A stretch of 64,000 bases of DNA from an uncultured Planktomarina sp. (GCA_943788425.1 CALSQF010000015.1:1-64000), one strand, 5' to 3'. Shown: positions 35,894 to 45,442, counted from the first letter of the stretch. Numbers and translations: made by a program. The notes: generated by a model from the sequence alone, not told the origin.

Positions 35894-36460
35894 CTAGCGG
35901 TGTTGTGCGTGGTACTGCGCATTTGGGCGCATATCAGTGGCGCTGGCAATCCGGTTGGTCATGTTAAAAAATCCTGTCACTGCTGAAATATCCCAAATGT
36001 CGCGGTCCGAAAACCCCACAGAGCGCAGGGTGGCGCGGTCCGCCTCTTCAATATGATGGCTGCTTTCCGTCATTAGGGCGGCAAAATCAAGCATGGCTTT
36101 CTGCCGGGCGTCCAAATCGGTGCTGCGGTAATTCATTACCAATTGCTCCCCCAAGATGGGATCTCCTGAAAGGGCGCGTACCGCCGCCCCATGGGCCGTG
36201 AGGCAATAAAAGCACTTATTTATCGAGGATACGACGACAGCAATCATCTCTCGCTCGAGTTTCGACAGGCCGCTGTCAGCCAGCATGACATCGTTATAGA
36301 GCGTGGTGAACGCATTTAATTTATCAATGTCAAAGGCATAGGCCTGCAATACATTCGGAACCATGCCTAGTTTTTCTTGACAAATGTCAAAATATTTTTG
36401 CGTCGCCTCAGGTAAAGGCGAGACCGCGGGAAGGTTCAAAGCGGTGGGGGAATCAGTCAT
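35894..36460 (-). CDS. AhpD-like peroxidase-related protein (carboxymuconolactone decarboxylase family)
   Basis: 188-residue cytoplasmic protein with the AhpD redox motif CFYC in INKCFYCLTAHGAAVRALSG, a CxxC followed by the conserved histidine. Other blocks are EREMIAVVVSSIN and LDFAALMTESSHHIEEADR, fitting the uncharacterised peroxidase-related subfamily. It probably reduces peroxides with a thiol partner. Its start overlaps the stop of the GNAT gene by four bases, so it belongs to the leftward unit that also includes the CinA-type gene. Confidence 0.88.
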   Translation of the reverse strand: MTDSPTALNLPAVSPLPEATQKYFDICQEKLGMVPNVLQAYAFDIDKLNAFTTLYNDVMLADSGLSKLEREMIAVVVSSINKCFYCLTAHGAAVRALSGDPILGEQLVMNYRSTDLDARQKAMLDFAALMTESSHHIEEADRATLRSVGFSDRDIWDISAVTGFFNMTNRIASATDMRPNAQYHAQHR

Positions 36461-37182
36461 GTGGTGTCCTTTATACGATAGTGATAATGCCCCACGGGAC
36501 GCATGCCCAAAGAGCTATAAAGACGATTTGCGGCTTGATTGTCGCGGGTCGTCATCAGGGCCATATATTTTGCACCGTGATCTTCGGCCCATTTTGCGGC
36601 CTGTGCCATTAGCTTTCTTGCCACGCCCATGCGGCGGAAGGCCGGCAGGACCTCAACCGCATGCAGCATGGCAATCTCCTCATCAAGCGCTAGGAATCCG
36701 ACTCCGGCCGGAGAGTCTCCACTGCGGGCGAGGAGCGCGGTTTTTGGGGTCTGCACTCGGTGCATCAGAGCGATGCGTGGCTCGTGAACGCCGCCTGCTG
36801 CCCAAATCTCCCGCATGATGTGCAAGGGTTCCCAAATACAATAGCTTTGCGCCCGGGGCAGGGACGCGGGACGCAAACGCGCGGTTTCACATAGATAAAG
36901 GATCACCGGATCGATGATCTCATAGCCGCGGGCTGCAAGTGCCGCATCGAGGATCGCATCGCCGTCGCGGATCATAAATAGGTGTTCTTGCCCCATCGTC
37001 GTTAGGGTTGCTTCGATCCACTCTATATTGGCCAAGTCCTTTTGGGCCAATGTGACAGCCGACACACGTTTACCACCACCCGCCCCATCGCGAATCTCCC
37101 AGCCCGCCTCTTGGCGGGTCGTGCGTGCCGGCCAAGTGGTTGCGGTGGCTTCATACAATCGGTGGGCGGTGGGTAGGGTCAT
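36457..37182 (-). CDS. GNAT-family N-acetyltransferase
   Basis: 241 residues with the acetyl-CoA-binding motif in the C-terminal half (VEVLPAFRRMGVARKLMAQA, followed by MALMTTRDNQAANRLYSSLG). The N-terminal half is probably a degenerate GNAT repeat. The substrate is unknown. The gene overlaps its neighbours on both sides by four bases, so it is translated as part of one unit with the CinA-type and AhpD-like genes. Confidence 0.85.
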   Translation of the reverse strand: MTLPTAHRLYEATATTWPARTTRQEAGWEIRDGAGGGKRVSAVTLAQKDLANIEWIEATLTTMGQEHLFMIRDGDAILDAALAARGYEIIDPVILYLCETARLRPASLPRAQSYCIWEPLHIMREIWAAGGVHEPRIALMHRVQTPKTALLARSGDSPAGVGFLALDEEIAMLHAVEVLPAFRRMGVARKLMAQAAKWAEDHGAKYMALMTTRDNQAANRLYSSLGMRPVGHYHYRIKDTT

Positions 37183-37901
37183 TGTGGAAATTCACCCTGC
37201 AAGGCCGCCAGTGCGTTTTGCAGCTGGGTTTCATCTGTGCCACGAAAGACGATATTTGCGCCAAATAGCCCGTCTTTTTGGAACGGATAGCAGCCGATTG
37301 ACAGCTCGGGGAAGGTCTTGGCCAAGAGGCCAAGTGGGGTGGCGATATCTCCCTCCCCGCGATCCACCCGATAGGTGACACTCAGCAGCGGCTTGCCGCC
37401 TGTGAGGCTGGGAAGCACGCTGGCAACCATGGCCTGAAAAATCGAGGGCACCCCGGCCATCACATGCACGTTTTGCAACGTAAAACCGGGCGCTTTGCTC
37501 ACTGGATTGTCGATCAGGTGCGCGCCATCGGGGATACGCGCCATGCGCAGACGTGCTTCATTTAGAACTTGGCCATTGGCGTCATAATGGGCTTGTAATA
37601 TGGCGCGGGCATCGGCACGCACACCGATTGAGACGCCGAAGGCTGCCGCGATGCAATCGGCGGTGATGTCATCATGGGTGGGGCCAATGCCCCCGCTGGT
37701 GAACACATGGGTATAGGCGGCGCTGAGTGCGCGCGTCGCATGGACGATCGCTTCCCTGTCATCGCTGATCACACGCACTTCTTTGAGATCAATGCCCTGT
37801 TCGGTAAGTTGGCTGGCAAGATGATACATATTGGCATCTTGGGTGCGTCCCGATAATATTTCATCGCCAATGACAAGCATCGCGGCTGTTGGATTTGGCA
37901 T
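37179..37901 (-). CDS. CinA/MoaB-type molybdopterin-binding domain protein
   Basis: 240-residue protein of the competence/damage-inducible protein A N-terminal family. The MoCF domain shows MLVIGDEILSGRTQDAN, VFTSGGIGPTHDDITADCI and MAGVPSIFQAMVASVLP. It lacks the C-terminal PncC amidohydrolase domain of full CinA, as is common in alphaproteobacteria. The likely activity is nucleotide pyrophosphatase (ADP-ribose or FAD type). The start at 37901 has AAGGA six bases upstream; a longer frame to 38363 overlaps sfsA and was rejected. Confidence 0.88.
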   Translation of the reverse strand: MPNPTAAMLVIGDEILSGRTQDANMYHLASQLTEQGIDLKEVRVISDDREAIVHATRALSAAYTHVFTSGGIGPTHDDITADCIAAAFGVSIGVRADARAILQAHYDANGQVLNEARLRMARIPDGAHLIDNPVSKAPGFTLQNVHVMAGVPSIFQAMVASVLPSLTGGKPLLSVTYRVDRGEGDIATPLGLLAKTFPELSIGCYPFQKDGLFGANIVFRGTDETQLQNALAALQGEFPQ

Positions 37902-37946
37902 TGGGCATCCTTGCGCTCGAATATCCGTTAGGTATAGGCCTGCTCT

Positions 37947-38669
37947 ATGCGCTTTCAAACCCCCCTTGTGCCAGGTCGGCTGATCAAACGTTATAAACGC
38001 TTTTTGGCAGATATTATTTTGGATGATGGTCGGCAGGTGACCGCTCATTGTGCCAATCCTGGCGCTATGACTGGCCTTCAGGAACCGGGTCTGCGTGTCT
38101 GGCTTGAACCCAATGATGATCCCAAGAAAAAGCTCAAGTTTGGCTGGCGCGTGGCGCAGCTGGATAGCGGTGCATGGGTTGGGATAGACACCAGCTTGCC
38201 GAATAAAATCATTCATGAGGCTTTGCGCGCGCAAAAAATTGCTGAACTTGCCGAGTATGACACCATCCAGCCCGAGCAAAAATATGGCGCAAACTCGCGG
38301 GTAGATTTTTTGTTGAGCGCGCCCACACTGCCGCAAGCCTATGTTGAGGTCAAGAATGTGCATCTTTTGCGCAGCGGCGATTGGGCCGAGTTTCCCGATA
38401 CGGTCACAGCGCGCGGGTTAAAACATTTGGACGTTTTGGGAGATATGGTAGAGGCGGGCCATCGTGCAGTGTTGATCTACTGTGTCCAGCATACTGGCTG
38501 CGCGCGGTTCCGATTGGCGACAGATTTGGATCCCGCCTATGCGGAGGCGAGCAAACGCGCCCTGCAGCGCGGAGTGGAGATGCTGTGCTACAGCTGTGCG
38601 GTGAGTTGTGAGCAGATCACCCTTGAGCGCGCGTTACCGCTTCATATACATAGCCCTGCGCAGAGTTGA
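37947..38669 (+). CDS. sfsA: SfsA family DNA-binding protein
   Basis: 240 residues, the standard length for SfsA, described as a sugar fermentation stimulation protein with a nuclease-like fold. Recognisable blocks are PLVPGRLIKRYKRFLADI, HCANPGAMTGL, KYGANSRVDFLL, AYVEVKNVHLL and EFPDTVTARGLKHLDVL. It diverges from the CinA-type gene with 45 bases between and is followed by map. Confidence 0.93.
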   Translation: MRFQTPLVPGRLIKRYKRFLADIILDDGRQVTAHCANPGAMTGLQEPGLRVWLEPNDDPKKKLKFGWRVAQLDSGAWVGIDTSLPNKIIHEALRAQKIAELAEYDTIQPEQKYGANSRVDFLLSAPTLPQAYVEVKNVHLLRSGDWAEFPDTVTARGLKHLDVLGDMVEAGHRAVLIYCVQHTGCARFRLATDLDPAYAEASKRALQRGVEMLCYSCAVSCEQITLERALPLHIHSPAQS

Positions 38670-38745
38670 ATTTTTCCTGTCATGGACTGGCTGTGCGCGT
38701 GACCTTGGCCTATAGAGAATGAAGATCTGATTTAGGAGCATTCAC

Positions 38746-39555
38746 GTGACCTCAGCCCGTGGACGACTGACCAAAGATGGTATCCGAATTTTTGAACCCG
38801 GTGACTTTGCGGGCATGAAAGAAGCTGGCCGGGTCGCTGCGACAATTTTGGATGACATAATTCCCTATATTACCCTTGGGCAAACCACCGGGGAGATTGA
38901 TCGGGTGATTACCGACATGGTGTCCGCACATGGGGCGATCTCTGCTACGATTGGGTATAAAGGCTATCTGCACGCCAGCTGTATTTCGGTCAATCATGTG
39001 GTCTGCCACGGCATTCCGGGAAACAAGCGCATAAAAGATGGCGATATTCTGAATATTGATGTGACTGTGATCGTTGATGGTTGGTATGGGGACACCAGCC
39101 GCATGTATGTGGCTGGTACACTGCCGCGCAAATCTGAACGGTTGATTCAAGTAACCCATGACGCATTGTTCAAAGGGATTGCCGCGGTCAAACCCGGCAA
39201 TACGTTTGGCGATATTGGTCACGCCATTCAAACCTATGTGGAAGCGCATCGCATGAGCGTGGTCAAAGATTTCTGTGGTCACGGCTTGGGGCAAGTGTTT
39301 CACGCGCCGCCCAATGTATTGCATTATGGCCGTGCCGGCACAGGCCCTGTTCTGGAAGAGGGCATGTTCTTTACCATTGAGCCTATGGTCAATCTGGGGC
39401 GGCCTGAAACCAAAGTTCTTGCTGATGATTGGACTGCTGTGACCCGTGATAAATCCTTATCTGCGCAATTTGAGCATTCGGTGGGCGTGACAGAGACGGG
39501 TGTGGAGATTTTTACACTGTCGCCAAAGGGTCTATTTCACCCAACCTATAGCTAG
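38746..39555 (+). CDS. map: Type I methionine aminopeptidase
   Basis: Removes N-terminal methionine from nascent proteins; dinuclear metal enzyme of 269 residues. It starts with GTG 38746 preceded by AGGAG. Active-site blocks are CISVNHVVCHGIPG, LNIDVTVIVDGWYGDTSRMY (Asp ligands), CGHGLGQVFHAPPNV (His ligand), FFTIEPMVN and QFEHSVGVTETG (Glu ligands). Single gene followed by a hairpin terminator. Confidence 0.96.
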   Translation: MTSARGRLTKDGIRIFEPGDFAGMKEAGRVAATILDDIIPYITLGQTTGEIDRVITDMVSAHGAISATIGYKGYLHASCISVNHVVCHGIPGNKRIKDGDILNIDVTVIVDGWYGDTSRMYVAGTLPRKSERLIQVTHDALFKGIAAVKPGNTFGDIGHAIQTYVEAHRMSVVKDFCGHGLGQVFHAPPNVLHYGRAGTGPVLEEGMFFTIEPMVNLGRPETKVLADDWTAVTRDKSLSAQFEHSVGVTETGVEIFTLSPKGLFHPTYS

Positions 39556-39623
39556 GTCTCCATAGGAAAGACCTCTGGTTCACAGAACATTATAGCAGAT
39601 ATTCTCCGTCCGATGGTGACGCT

Positions 39624-39653
39624 GGGCCACGCCTACCCAGGCAAACGTGGCCC
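39624..39653. terminator. Hairpin terminator after map
   Basis: GGGCCACG (39624-39631) and CGTGGCCC (39646-39653) form a perfect 8-bp stem, with an inner CCT/AGG pairing around ACCC, followed by TCGTTTG. It lies between the convergent map and DEAD-box helicase genes. A weaker inverted repeat, GAAATCG/CGATTTC, follows at 39667-39701. Confidence 0.6.
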
Positions 39654-39735
39654 TCGTTTGAGTGCCGAAATCGGTTTATGCGCAGACCTTTAAGCGATTT
39701 CCCCGATCTAGACATTTATCCGAAAGCTAAGTTTC

Positions 39736-41265
39736 CTAGGCTTGTGGGCGCCGTAGTTTTGCGTTGCCGCCCATGTTTGGCTTGCCCTTGGGCTTGCCGC
39801 CGCGCCCTTTGGGCTTACCGGCAAATTTGGCACCTGACGGACCGCGATGTGGTCGGGCGCCATGGCCAACTGGCCCCTGTGCCTGGTCCGACGATTGTCC
39901 TTTTGACTTGCGGCTTTTGGGCTTTGGCGCTTGCAGGGCTGGACCATCATTTGTGGGATCCCAACGTCCTTCGGGCGCGGGTTTGGCCTCAGCGCGTGCC
40001 GTATGGGCCTTTGGAGCGCCGCCGCGCCCGCCGCGGGGCTGCTCCTTGCCCCAATTGTCGTCATGGCGCCGCCCGCCGCCGCCACGTCCGCTGGGTTGTT
40101 TGCGCTTTGGTTTGCGGGTGTCCACGCCGGGCACAAGATCCCAACGCCGACCGGAGGCAATTGGAATTTCCATTTTCAAAACTTTTTCAACATCCTTCAA
40201 CTCGCCCATCTCATCGGGTGCCACAAATGCAATCGCCCGACCATCCCGGCCAGCGCGCGCGGTGCGGCCAATGCGATGCACGTAGTTTTCTGGCACATTG
40301 GGCAGATCGTAATTGTAAACGAAACGCACATCAGGGATGTCGAGGCCACGGGCCGCAACATCGGTCGCGACCAACACTTTGATCGTCCCACCGCGCAGCG
40401 CATCAATGGCGCGCTGTCTTTGGCCTTGGGATTTATTGCCATGCACCGAATCGGTGGCATAGCCCGCTTTGCTCAAAGTTTTCATCAGACGCTCAGAGCC
40501 GTGTTTGGTTCGGGCAAAAACGATGGCAGCATCGCCGCGATGTTCGGCGAGTTTCTCAATCAGAAAATCGGTCTTCGCAGCCCCTGCCACGAAATGCACC
40601 TCTTGGGTGATTTTGTCAGCAACCTCGCCGGGGCGGGAGACCGCAACGCGCTCTGGGTTTTTCAAATAGGTCGCGGCCAGTTCGTTCATATGTTTCGGCA
40701 TTGTGGCCGAGAACAACATGGTTTGACGTTCTGCGGCCAGTAACGGTGCGATTTGGCGCAGCGCGTGGATGAAACCAAGATCCAGCATTTGATCGGCCTC
40801 ATCCAAGATCAAAAATTGCGTCTCGGACAGGTCAACGGCCTTGCGTTCGATCAGGTCAATAAGACGGCCAGGGGTGGCAATCAACAAATCGGTGCCACGG
40901 GCCAGACGGTTGATCTGCGCGCTGATCGACATGCCGCCAACAACCAGGCCAACTTTGATATGCGTTCCTTGCGAATAGGCGGTGAGATTGTCTTTAATTT
41001 GTCCAGCCAATTCGCGCGTGGGTGCCAAAATCAAACCGCGCACGGTTTTTGGAGCTGGTTTTTTGCCAACCTTCAGCAGATGATTCATGAGTGGCAATCC
41101 AAAGGCGGCGGTTTTTCCGGTCCCGGTTTGCGCCAGCCCCATCACATCACGCCCCTTGAGGGCATGGGGGATGGCTTGGATTTGAATCGGAGTTGGATCA
41201 ACAATACCTTGCTCTTGGAGTTGTTCCACAAGGCGGGGCATAAGGCCCAGTTCTTCAAACGTCAT
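39736..41265 (-). CDS. DEAD-box ATP-dependent RNA helicase, RhlE-like
   Basis: 509-residue RNA helicase acting in ribosome assembly or RNA decay. All motifs are present: MGLAQTGTGKTAAFGLPLM (I), LAPTRELAGQI (Ia), LDEADQMLDLGF (II), LFSATMPKHM (III), VATDVAARGLDIPDVRFV (V) and HRIGRTARAGRDG (VI). After about residue 380 comes a low-complexity tail rich in Gly, Lys, Arg and Pro, as in RhlE, which binds RNA non-specifically. The start has AAGGGA upstream. The 351 bases upstream probably contain its promoter and leader. Confidence 0.95.
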   Translation of the reverse strand: MTFEELGLMPRLVEQLQEQGIVDPTPIQIQAIPHALKGRDVMGLAQTGTGKTAAFGLPLMNHLLKVGKKPAPKTVRGLILAPTRELAGQIKDNLTAYSQGTHIKVGLVVGGMSISAQINRLARGTDLLIATPGRLIDLIERKAVDLSETQFLILDEADQMLDLGFIHALRQIAPLLAAERQTMLFSATMPKHMNELAATYLKNPERVAVSRPGEVADKITQEVHFVAGAAKTDFLIEKLAEHRGDAAIVFARTKHGSERLMKTLSKAGYATDSVHGNKSQGQRQRAIDALRGGTIKVLVATDVAARGLDIPDVRFVYNYDLPNVPENYVHRIGRTARAGRDGRAIAFVAPDEMGELKDVEKVLKMEIPIASGRRWDLVPGVDTRKPKRKQPSGRGGGGRRHDDNWGKEQPRGGRGGAPKAHTARAEAKPAPEGRWDPTNDGPALQAPKPKSRKSKGQSSDQAQGPVGHGARPHRGPSGAKFAGKPKGRGGKPKGKPNMGGNAKLRRPQA

Positions 41266-41617
41266 AATTTATCCCTTGCGCCAGGCGGCGCAGTTGTAGC
41301 GGATCACTTCGATCATTTGGGCGGGATTGCCCTTTGACTGTAACACGCACCCCTAAGGACAGCCCCTAGGGTCGGTCAGGTCAAAGTGCTGCAGGTGCAG
41401 TCATAATTGCCAACCGGACAAGGCCGCAGCTAGGCCCACATGCAGCGGAAGTCAATCCCGCAGGTGATATGACATTCTATGAAAAGACCTCTGCATAACT
41501 CCCGATTCTGTGTGCTTGTGGCAAGCGCCAGCCCCTCGGCGGGTGCAGTGACCGATTTAAGCTATTGAAATATTGAAAGTAACAAGATTATTGCAACCGC
41601 TTCCCCAAAAGCCCTCC
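41266..41617. other. Gene-poor stretch upstream of the helicase and downstream of rsmD
   Basis: This 352-base gap holds no gene I can support apart from a possible 15-codon leader frame (41269-41316, minus strand, MIEVIRYNCAAWRKG) ending three bases before the helicase start. An imperfect inverted repeat, CCCTAAGG with CCCCTAGGG, lies near 41350-41372. The rest probably carries the helicase promoter and a 5' untranslated region. I see no recognisable RNA gene. Confidence 0.4.
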
Positions 41618-42178
41618 CTAGCTTTTGGCCGGCGCTTGGATAGGTTGCAGAAATGTCATCGTCGTTCCGCCAAATTTCCGGCTGTCGCGCAGGACAAATC
41701 CTTTGGGCGTCATGGCGCTGGCCTCCTCAAAAATGATCCATGCATCGGCTGCAATCCAGCCCTGAGACAAAGCGCTGCTCAAGGCCTGATGCCCAAGGGA
41801 TTTGCCATAGGGGGGGTCCAAAAATATCAAATCACAGGGGGCGCCAGGTGGCAATTTTGTAGCGTCTTGGGCCATGAGTTTACAGCGGTCTTGGGCGCGC
41901 ATTTTTGCTATATTTTCGCCGATCAGCTTTTGCCCAACACGGCCGTTCTCCACGAAAGTGACATGCTGGGCACCCCGCGATAAGGCCTCCAAACCAAGCG
42001 CACCGGTCCCTGCAAAGAGATCTAGGACCCTGAGATCTTGAAAATCGATCCAATTGCGCAAAACATTAAACAGAGACTCACGTACCCGGTCAGTGGTGGG
42101 GCGCAGATGTGCAGCGGGATCGCCCTTGCCAATTTCAGCCAAGCGCAACCCGCGGTTTTGGCCGGCGATAATCCTCAT
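41618..42178 (-). CDS. rsmD: 16S rRNA (guanine(966)-N(2))-methyltransferase RsmD
   Basis: Methylates G966 of 16S rRNA in the small subunit. 186 residues. The start MRIIAGQNRGLRLAEIG is typical of RsmD; then come the SAM loop LDLFAGTGALGLEALSRGA and catalytic motif LIFLDPPYGKSLG. The start overlaps the stop of the upstream oxidoreductase gene by four bases, so the two are co-translated. Confidence 0.95.
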   Translation of the reverse strand: MRIIAGQNRGLRLAEIGKGDPAAHLRPTTDRVRESLFNVLRNWIDFQDLRVLDLFAGTGALGLEALSRGAQHVTFVENGRVGQKLIGENIAKMRAQDRCKLMAQDATKLPPGAPCDLIFLDPPYGKSLGHQALSSALSQGWIAADAWIIFEEASAMTPKGFVLRDSRKFGGTTMTFLQPIQAPAKS

Positions 42179-43380
42179 CCGCGCAGCAGGGCTTTAAGGT
42201 CACTGCTGGGGTCTGCCACAAGGGTGGGATCGACGGTTTTGCCCGCCTCAATCAGGCGTTTGGCCACCATATAGGCCCGTGGATCATTCATCGCATCAAC
42301 CGCTAACAATTGCCCGCCCTTGTAATGCCAATGCGAGCGTCCCGCGTCTCCTTGTCGTGTGACAACCTTGTCGAAACCCTGATTGAGCCCAGCAATCTGC
42401 AATTTGACGTCATATTGATCCGACCAAAACCATGGGGTGGCATGATACTCTTTCGCCGCGCCAAGCATATTTGCCGCAACCACCTCGGCTTGATCGATGG
42501 CGTTGGGCACGCTCTCCAAGCGAATGCGCCCATCTTTGTAGGGGAAACTTGCACAATCGCCAGCGGCCCAAATGTTGGGTCCAGAGGTCTGACCCAAGGC
42601 ATTTGTTTCAATTCCGTTATTGAGTGTCAGGCCAGCCGTTTCTGCCAGCCCCGTATTGGGTTGGATACCGACGCCAACCAGCGCAAAGTCAATATCTAGG
42701 GTCGTACCATTGCTGAGGGTCGCGCCTGTGACATGCTCCGCGCCAGTCAAACGCGTCAATCCGACCCCTTCAAGGAGCGTCACGCCATGGCTTAAATGTA
42801 GCTCGCGAAAATAATCTGAGGTCTCCGCGCAGGCCACCCGCTGCAAAATGCGGTCTGCCATTTCAACCAATGTGACCTTAAGGCCGCGTTTTGCCGCCAC
42901 TGCCGCGGCCTCCAAACCGATATACCCTCCGCCGATAATCAATACATGCCCGCCGCGTTCAAAGGCCGGGCGCATGGCATCGACATCTGCCAGCCCACGC
43001 ATCGCAAATACATTCTTTAATCTGCCACCAATCGCCTCGGGCAGCAGACGTGGGGTCGAGCCGGTGGTCAAAGCCAGTTGATCGTAGTGCACTGTTTCTG
43101 CATCCAAAGAAATCATCCCTGCCACCGGATCAATGGCGGTGACCTGCGTGCCCAGGCGCAGCTCAATGTTCTGATCGCGGTAAAGCTCCTCGGGTCGTAA
43201 GTAGAGGCGCTCCAGAGCTATTTCACCCAAAAGATAGGTCTTTGACAGGGGGGGGCGTTGGTAGGGCGCATAGGGCTCCTCGCCAATCAAAGTGACCGTG
43301 CCTTGATAGCCTAAGGCCCGCAATTTGGTTGCTAGGGAGGACCCGGCTTGGCCTGCTCCGATAATAACAATTCCCGACAT
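42175..43380 (-). CDS. FAD-dependent NAD(P)H ferredoxin/rubredoxin-type reductase
   Basis: 401-residue pyridine-nucleotide disulfide-fold flavoprotein without the disulfide. The FAD motif is IVIIGAGQAGSSLATKLR, followed by PYAPYQRPPLSKTYLLG typical of putidaredoxin/ferredoxin reductases; the NAD motif is VLIIGGGYIGLEAAAVA; and the second FAD motif is NIWAAGDCASF. A C-terminal reductase domain follows (FWSDQYDVKLQIAGLNQGFD). It would pass electrons from NAD(P)H to a small iron-sulfur protein, but no such gene is adjacent. It overlaps rsmD. Confidence 0.9.
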   Translation of the reverse strand: MSGIVIIGAGQAGSSLATKLRALGYQGTVTLIGEEPYAPYQRPPLSKTYLLGEIALERLYLRPEELYRDQNIELRLGTQVTAIDPVAGMISLDAETVHYDQLALTTGSTPRLLPEAIGGRLKNVFAMRGLADVDAMRPAFERGGHVLIIGGGYIGLEAAAVAAKRGLKVTLVEMADRILQRVACAETSDYFRELHLSHGVTLLEGVGLTRLTGAEHVTGATLSNGTTLDIDFALVGVGIQPNTGLAETAGLTLNNGIETNALGQTSGPNIWAAGDCASFPYKDGRIRLESVPNAIDQAEVVAANMLGAAKEYHATPWFWSDQYDVKLQIAGLNQGFDKVVTRQGDAGRSHWHYKGGQLLAVDAMNDPRAYMVAKRLIEAGKTVDPTLVADPSSDLKALLRG

Positions 43381-43460
43381 TGCGCGCGACCTCTGGTAAG
43401 TTGTTTCGAGTAATCTATAACTAAGGTCTCATGATTTTCAATTAACGAAGGAATACCAAA

Positions 43461-43952
43461 ATGGCAATATCGCAAGGTGACAAACTGCCCGATGCATTGC
43501 TGCGACGGATGGGAGATGACGGGCCCGAAGAGACCAGCATTGCGGCATTGACTGCAGGCCGAAAAATCATCTTGTTTGGCCTGCCTGGCGCCTTCACACC
43601 GACGTGTTCATCGGCCCATGTTCCATCCTTTATCCGAACCAAAGATGCATTCTTTGAAAAGGGCATCGAAGAGATTATCTGCGTGTCCGTCAACGACGTG
43701 CATATCATGCGCCAATGGGGCGATGTCACTGGGGCCACGGCCGCCGGTTTGAGCATGTGGGCCGATCCAGCCAGCGAATTTACCACGGCTATTGGCATGA
43801 ATTTTGACGTAGAGGTGCTCGGGTTTTACGGGCGCTCGTCGCGTTATGCGATTATCGTGGAAGACGGGATCGTGACGCAGCTCAATCAGGAAACCCAGCG
43901 CGGTGTCTGTGACATTACTGGCGGCGAGGCGCTGTTGGAAAGTCTCGGGTAG
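43461..43952 (+). CDS. Peroxiredoxin, Prx5/AhpE-like (redoxin family)
   Basis: 163-residue thiol peroxidase reducing H2O2 and alkyl hydroperoxides, probably with glutathione or glutaredoxin. The peroxidatic cysteine is in GAFTPTCSSAHVPSF, the Prx5 signature. Further blocks are VSVNDVHIMRQWGD and NQETQRGVCDITGGEALL, whose cysteine could resolve. GAAGGA precedes the ATG. Single gene divergent from the ferredoxin-reductase-like gene. Confidence 0.93.
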   Translation: MAISQGDKLPDALLRRMGDDGPEETSIAALTAGRKIILFGLPGAFTPTCSSAHVPSFIRTKDAFFEKGIEEIICVSVNDVHIMRQWGDVTGATAAGLSMWADPASEFTTAIGMNFDVEVLGFYGRSSRYAIIVEDGIVTQLNQETQRGVCDITGGEALLESLG

Positions 43953-43970
43953 ATCTCCCACCGATGCAAA

Positions 43971-44258
43971 TCAACTGGCTGCGGCATCCATTTGCTGGGC
44001 CAGTTTGACATCCAATTCAGACAGGCCATCGCAGTCATGGGTGGTTAAAATCACCGTGACGCGATTGTATGTATTGGACCATTCGGGATGGTGATCTAAT
44101 TTTTCTGCCCAAAGTGCCATTTCACTCATCCACCCCCAGGCGCTGCGGAATGATTTGAACTTAAAATTTTTGCGCAATGCGTCGCGCCCTTCGACCATCT
44201 CCCATCCGGAAGCGAAAAGGTCGGTCAAAGCGCTGCGGTCTTTCAAGGCTTGGGTCAT
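43971..44258 (-). CDS. phhB: 4a-hydroxytetrahydrobiopterin dehydratase
   Basis: 95-residue pterin carbinolamine dehydratase that recycles the pterin cofactor of aromatic amino acid hydroxylase. The active-site motif is seen in [20 protein letters not shown], with the His-His pair, and [16 protein letters not shown] completes the family pattern. No phenylalanine hydroxylase gene is in the window. The start overlaps the FemAB-like gene by four bases. Confidence 0.93.
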   Translation of the reverse strand: MTQALKDRSALTDLFASGWEMVEGRDALRKNFKFKSFRSAWGWMSEMALWAEKLDHHPEWSNTYNRVTVILTTHDCDGLSELDVKLAQQMDAAAS

Positions 44259-45442
44259 TGTTGTTCCTCTCGGGTTACGGTTTTGAACGGCCCATAGCTT
44301 GTGAGCACATTGATCTCATCATCCACCGCGTCGCGTTCAGCCTCAAGATAGCGGGCGACGGCTTGGGAAAACCCGGCATCGCCAAACCAATGCAGGGAAT
44401 GGGTGGCCACGGGCAAATAGCCTCTGGCCAATTTATGCGCACCCTGCGCGCCGGCTTCTACCCGCTGCAATCCCTGCGCGATGGCGAAATCGATGGCCTG
44501 ATAATAGCACAGTTCAAAATGCAGGCAGGGAAAATCTTCTGTGCAGCCCCAATATCGGCCAAAAAGCGTATCTTGGCCAATAAAATTCAGAGCGCCCGCG
44601 ATATAGCGCCCCTCGTATTTGGCAAGCACCAACAGCATATCGCGGCGCAAATGCGCGTGCGCCTCGTCAAAAAACTGCCGTGTGAGATAGGGCGTGCCCC
44701 ATTTTCGCGCGCCGGTGTCCTGGTAAAAAACCCAAAACGCATCCCAGTGGTGCGGCTCGATGTCATCGCCGGTAAGCACTTCGAATTCGCCCCCAAAATT
44801 CTGTGCTTGAGCGCGCTCCTTGCGGATGTTTTTGCGTTTGCGACTGCTGAGGCTCGCCAGAAAATCATCAAAATTTTTGTAGCCGTTATTAATCCAGTGG
44901 AATTGTTGCGAACGGCGCGGCATGAGCCCCATCTGCGCACCTGCCTCGGCTTCGTCCCCTGTGCAAAAAGTGATGTGTAGCGAAGACAGATCATTTTCCG
45001 CGGCGAGCTTGATGGCGGCTTGCACCAAGGCGGATTGCGCCACCTCCTGATGCTCAGGGCGCACCAGCAGCCTGCGTCCGGTGGCTGGTGTATGTGGCAC
45101 GGCCATTTGCAGTTTTGGATAATAGCGCCCGCCAGAATTCTCATAGGCCTGGGCAAAATTATGGTCGAAAATATATTCGCCCTGACTGTGGGATTTGCCA
45201 TAGAGAGGCGCGACACCAATGGTGTCACTGTCGCGCTTGGCTTGCAAGTAATGTGGCGTCCAGCCTGTGCCTGGTCCCACCGATTGGCTATCTTCCAGCG
45301 CTTTTAAAAAACGGTAGGTGGTGAACGGGTCAAACGGGGCCCGACCCACGGCCTCCGGGCAGGCGCAGCGGTCCCACTCGGTCTCAGGAATTTGAGACAG
45401 GCTGGTGAGCACGTCGATCTCAATTTGCGTATCTTTGCTCAC
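44255..45442 (-). CDS. FemAB/GNAT-like protein (DUF482, peptidogalycan biosynthesis type)
   Basis: 395-residue protein of the family annotated as GNAT N-acetyltransferase or peptidogalycan biosynthesis protein. Typical blocks are [74 protein letters not shown] and [17 protein letters not shown]. The fold is a tandem GNAT like FemX; the substrate is not established. It overlaps phhB downstream. Confidence 0.88.
   Translation of the reverse strand: MSKDTQIEIDVLTSLSQIPETEWDRCACPEAVGRAPFDPFTTYRFLKALEDSQSVGPGTGWTPHYLQAKRDSDTIGVAPLYGKSHSQGEYIFDHNFAQAYENSGGRYYPKLQMAVPHTPATGRRLLVRPEHQEVAQSALVQAAIKLAAENDLSSLHITFCTGDEAEAGAQMGLMPRRSQQFHWINNGYKNFDDFLASLSSRKRKNIRKERAQAQNFGGEFEVLTGDDIEPHHWDAFWVFYQDTGARKWGTPYLTRQFFDEAHAHLRRDMLLVLAKYEGRYIAGALNFIGQDTLFGRYWGCTEDFPCLHFELCYYQAIDFAIAQGLQRVEAGAQGAHKLARGYLPVATHSLHWFGDAGFSQAVARYLEAERDAVDDEINVLTSYGPFKTVTREEQQ

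Noticed and set aside
37902-38363. N-terminal extension of the CinA-type gene
   Set aside because: It runs antisense through sfsA; the MoCF domain begins right after ATG 37901, which has its own ribosome binding site.
39678-40743. Long plus-strand frames opposite the DEAD-box helicase
   Set aside because: They mirror the Gly/Lys-rich tail and core of the helicase and have no family pattern of their own.
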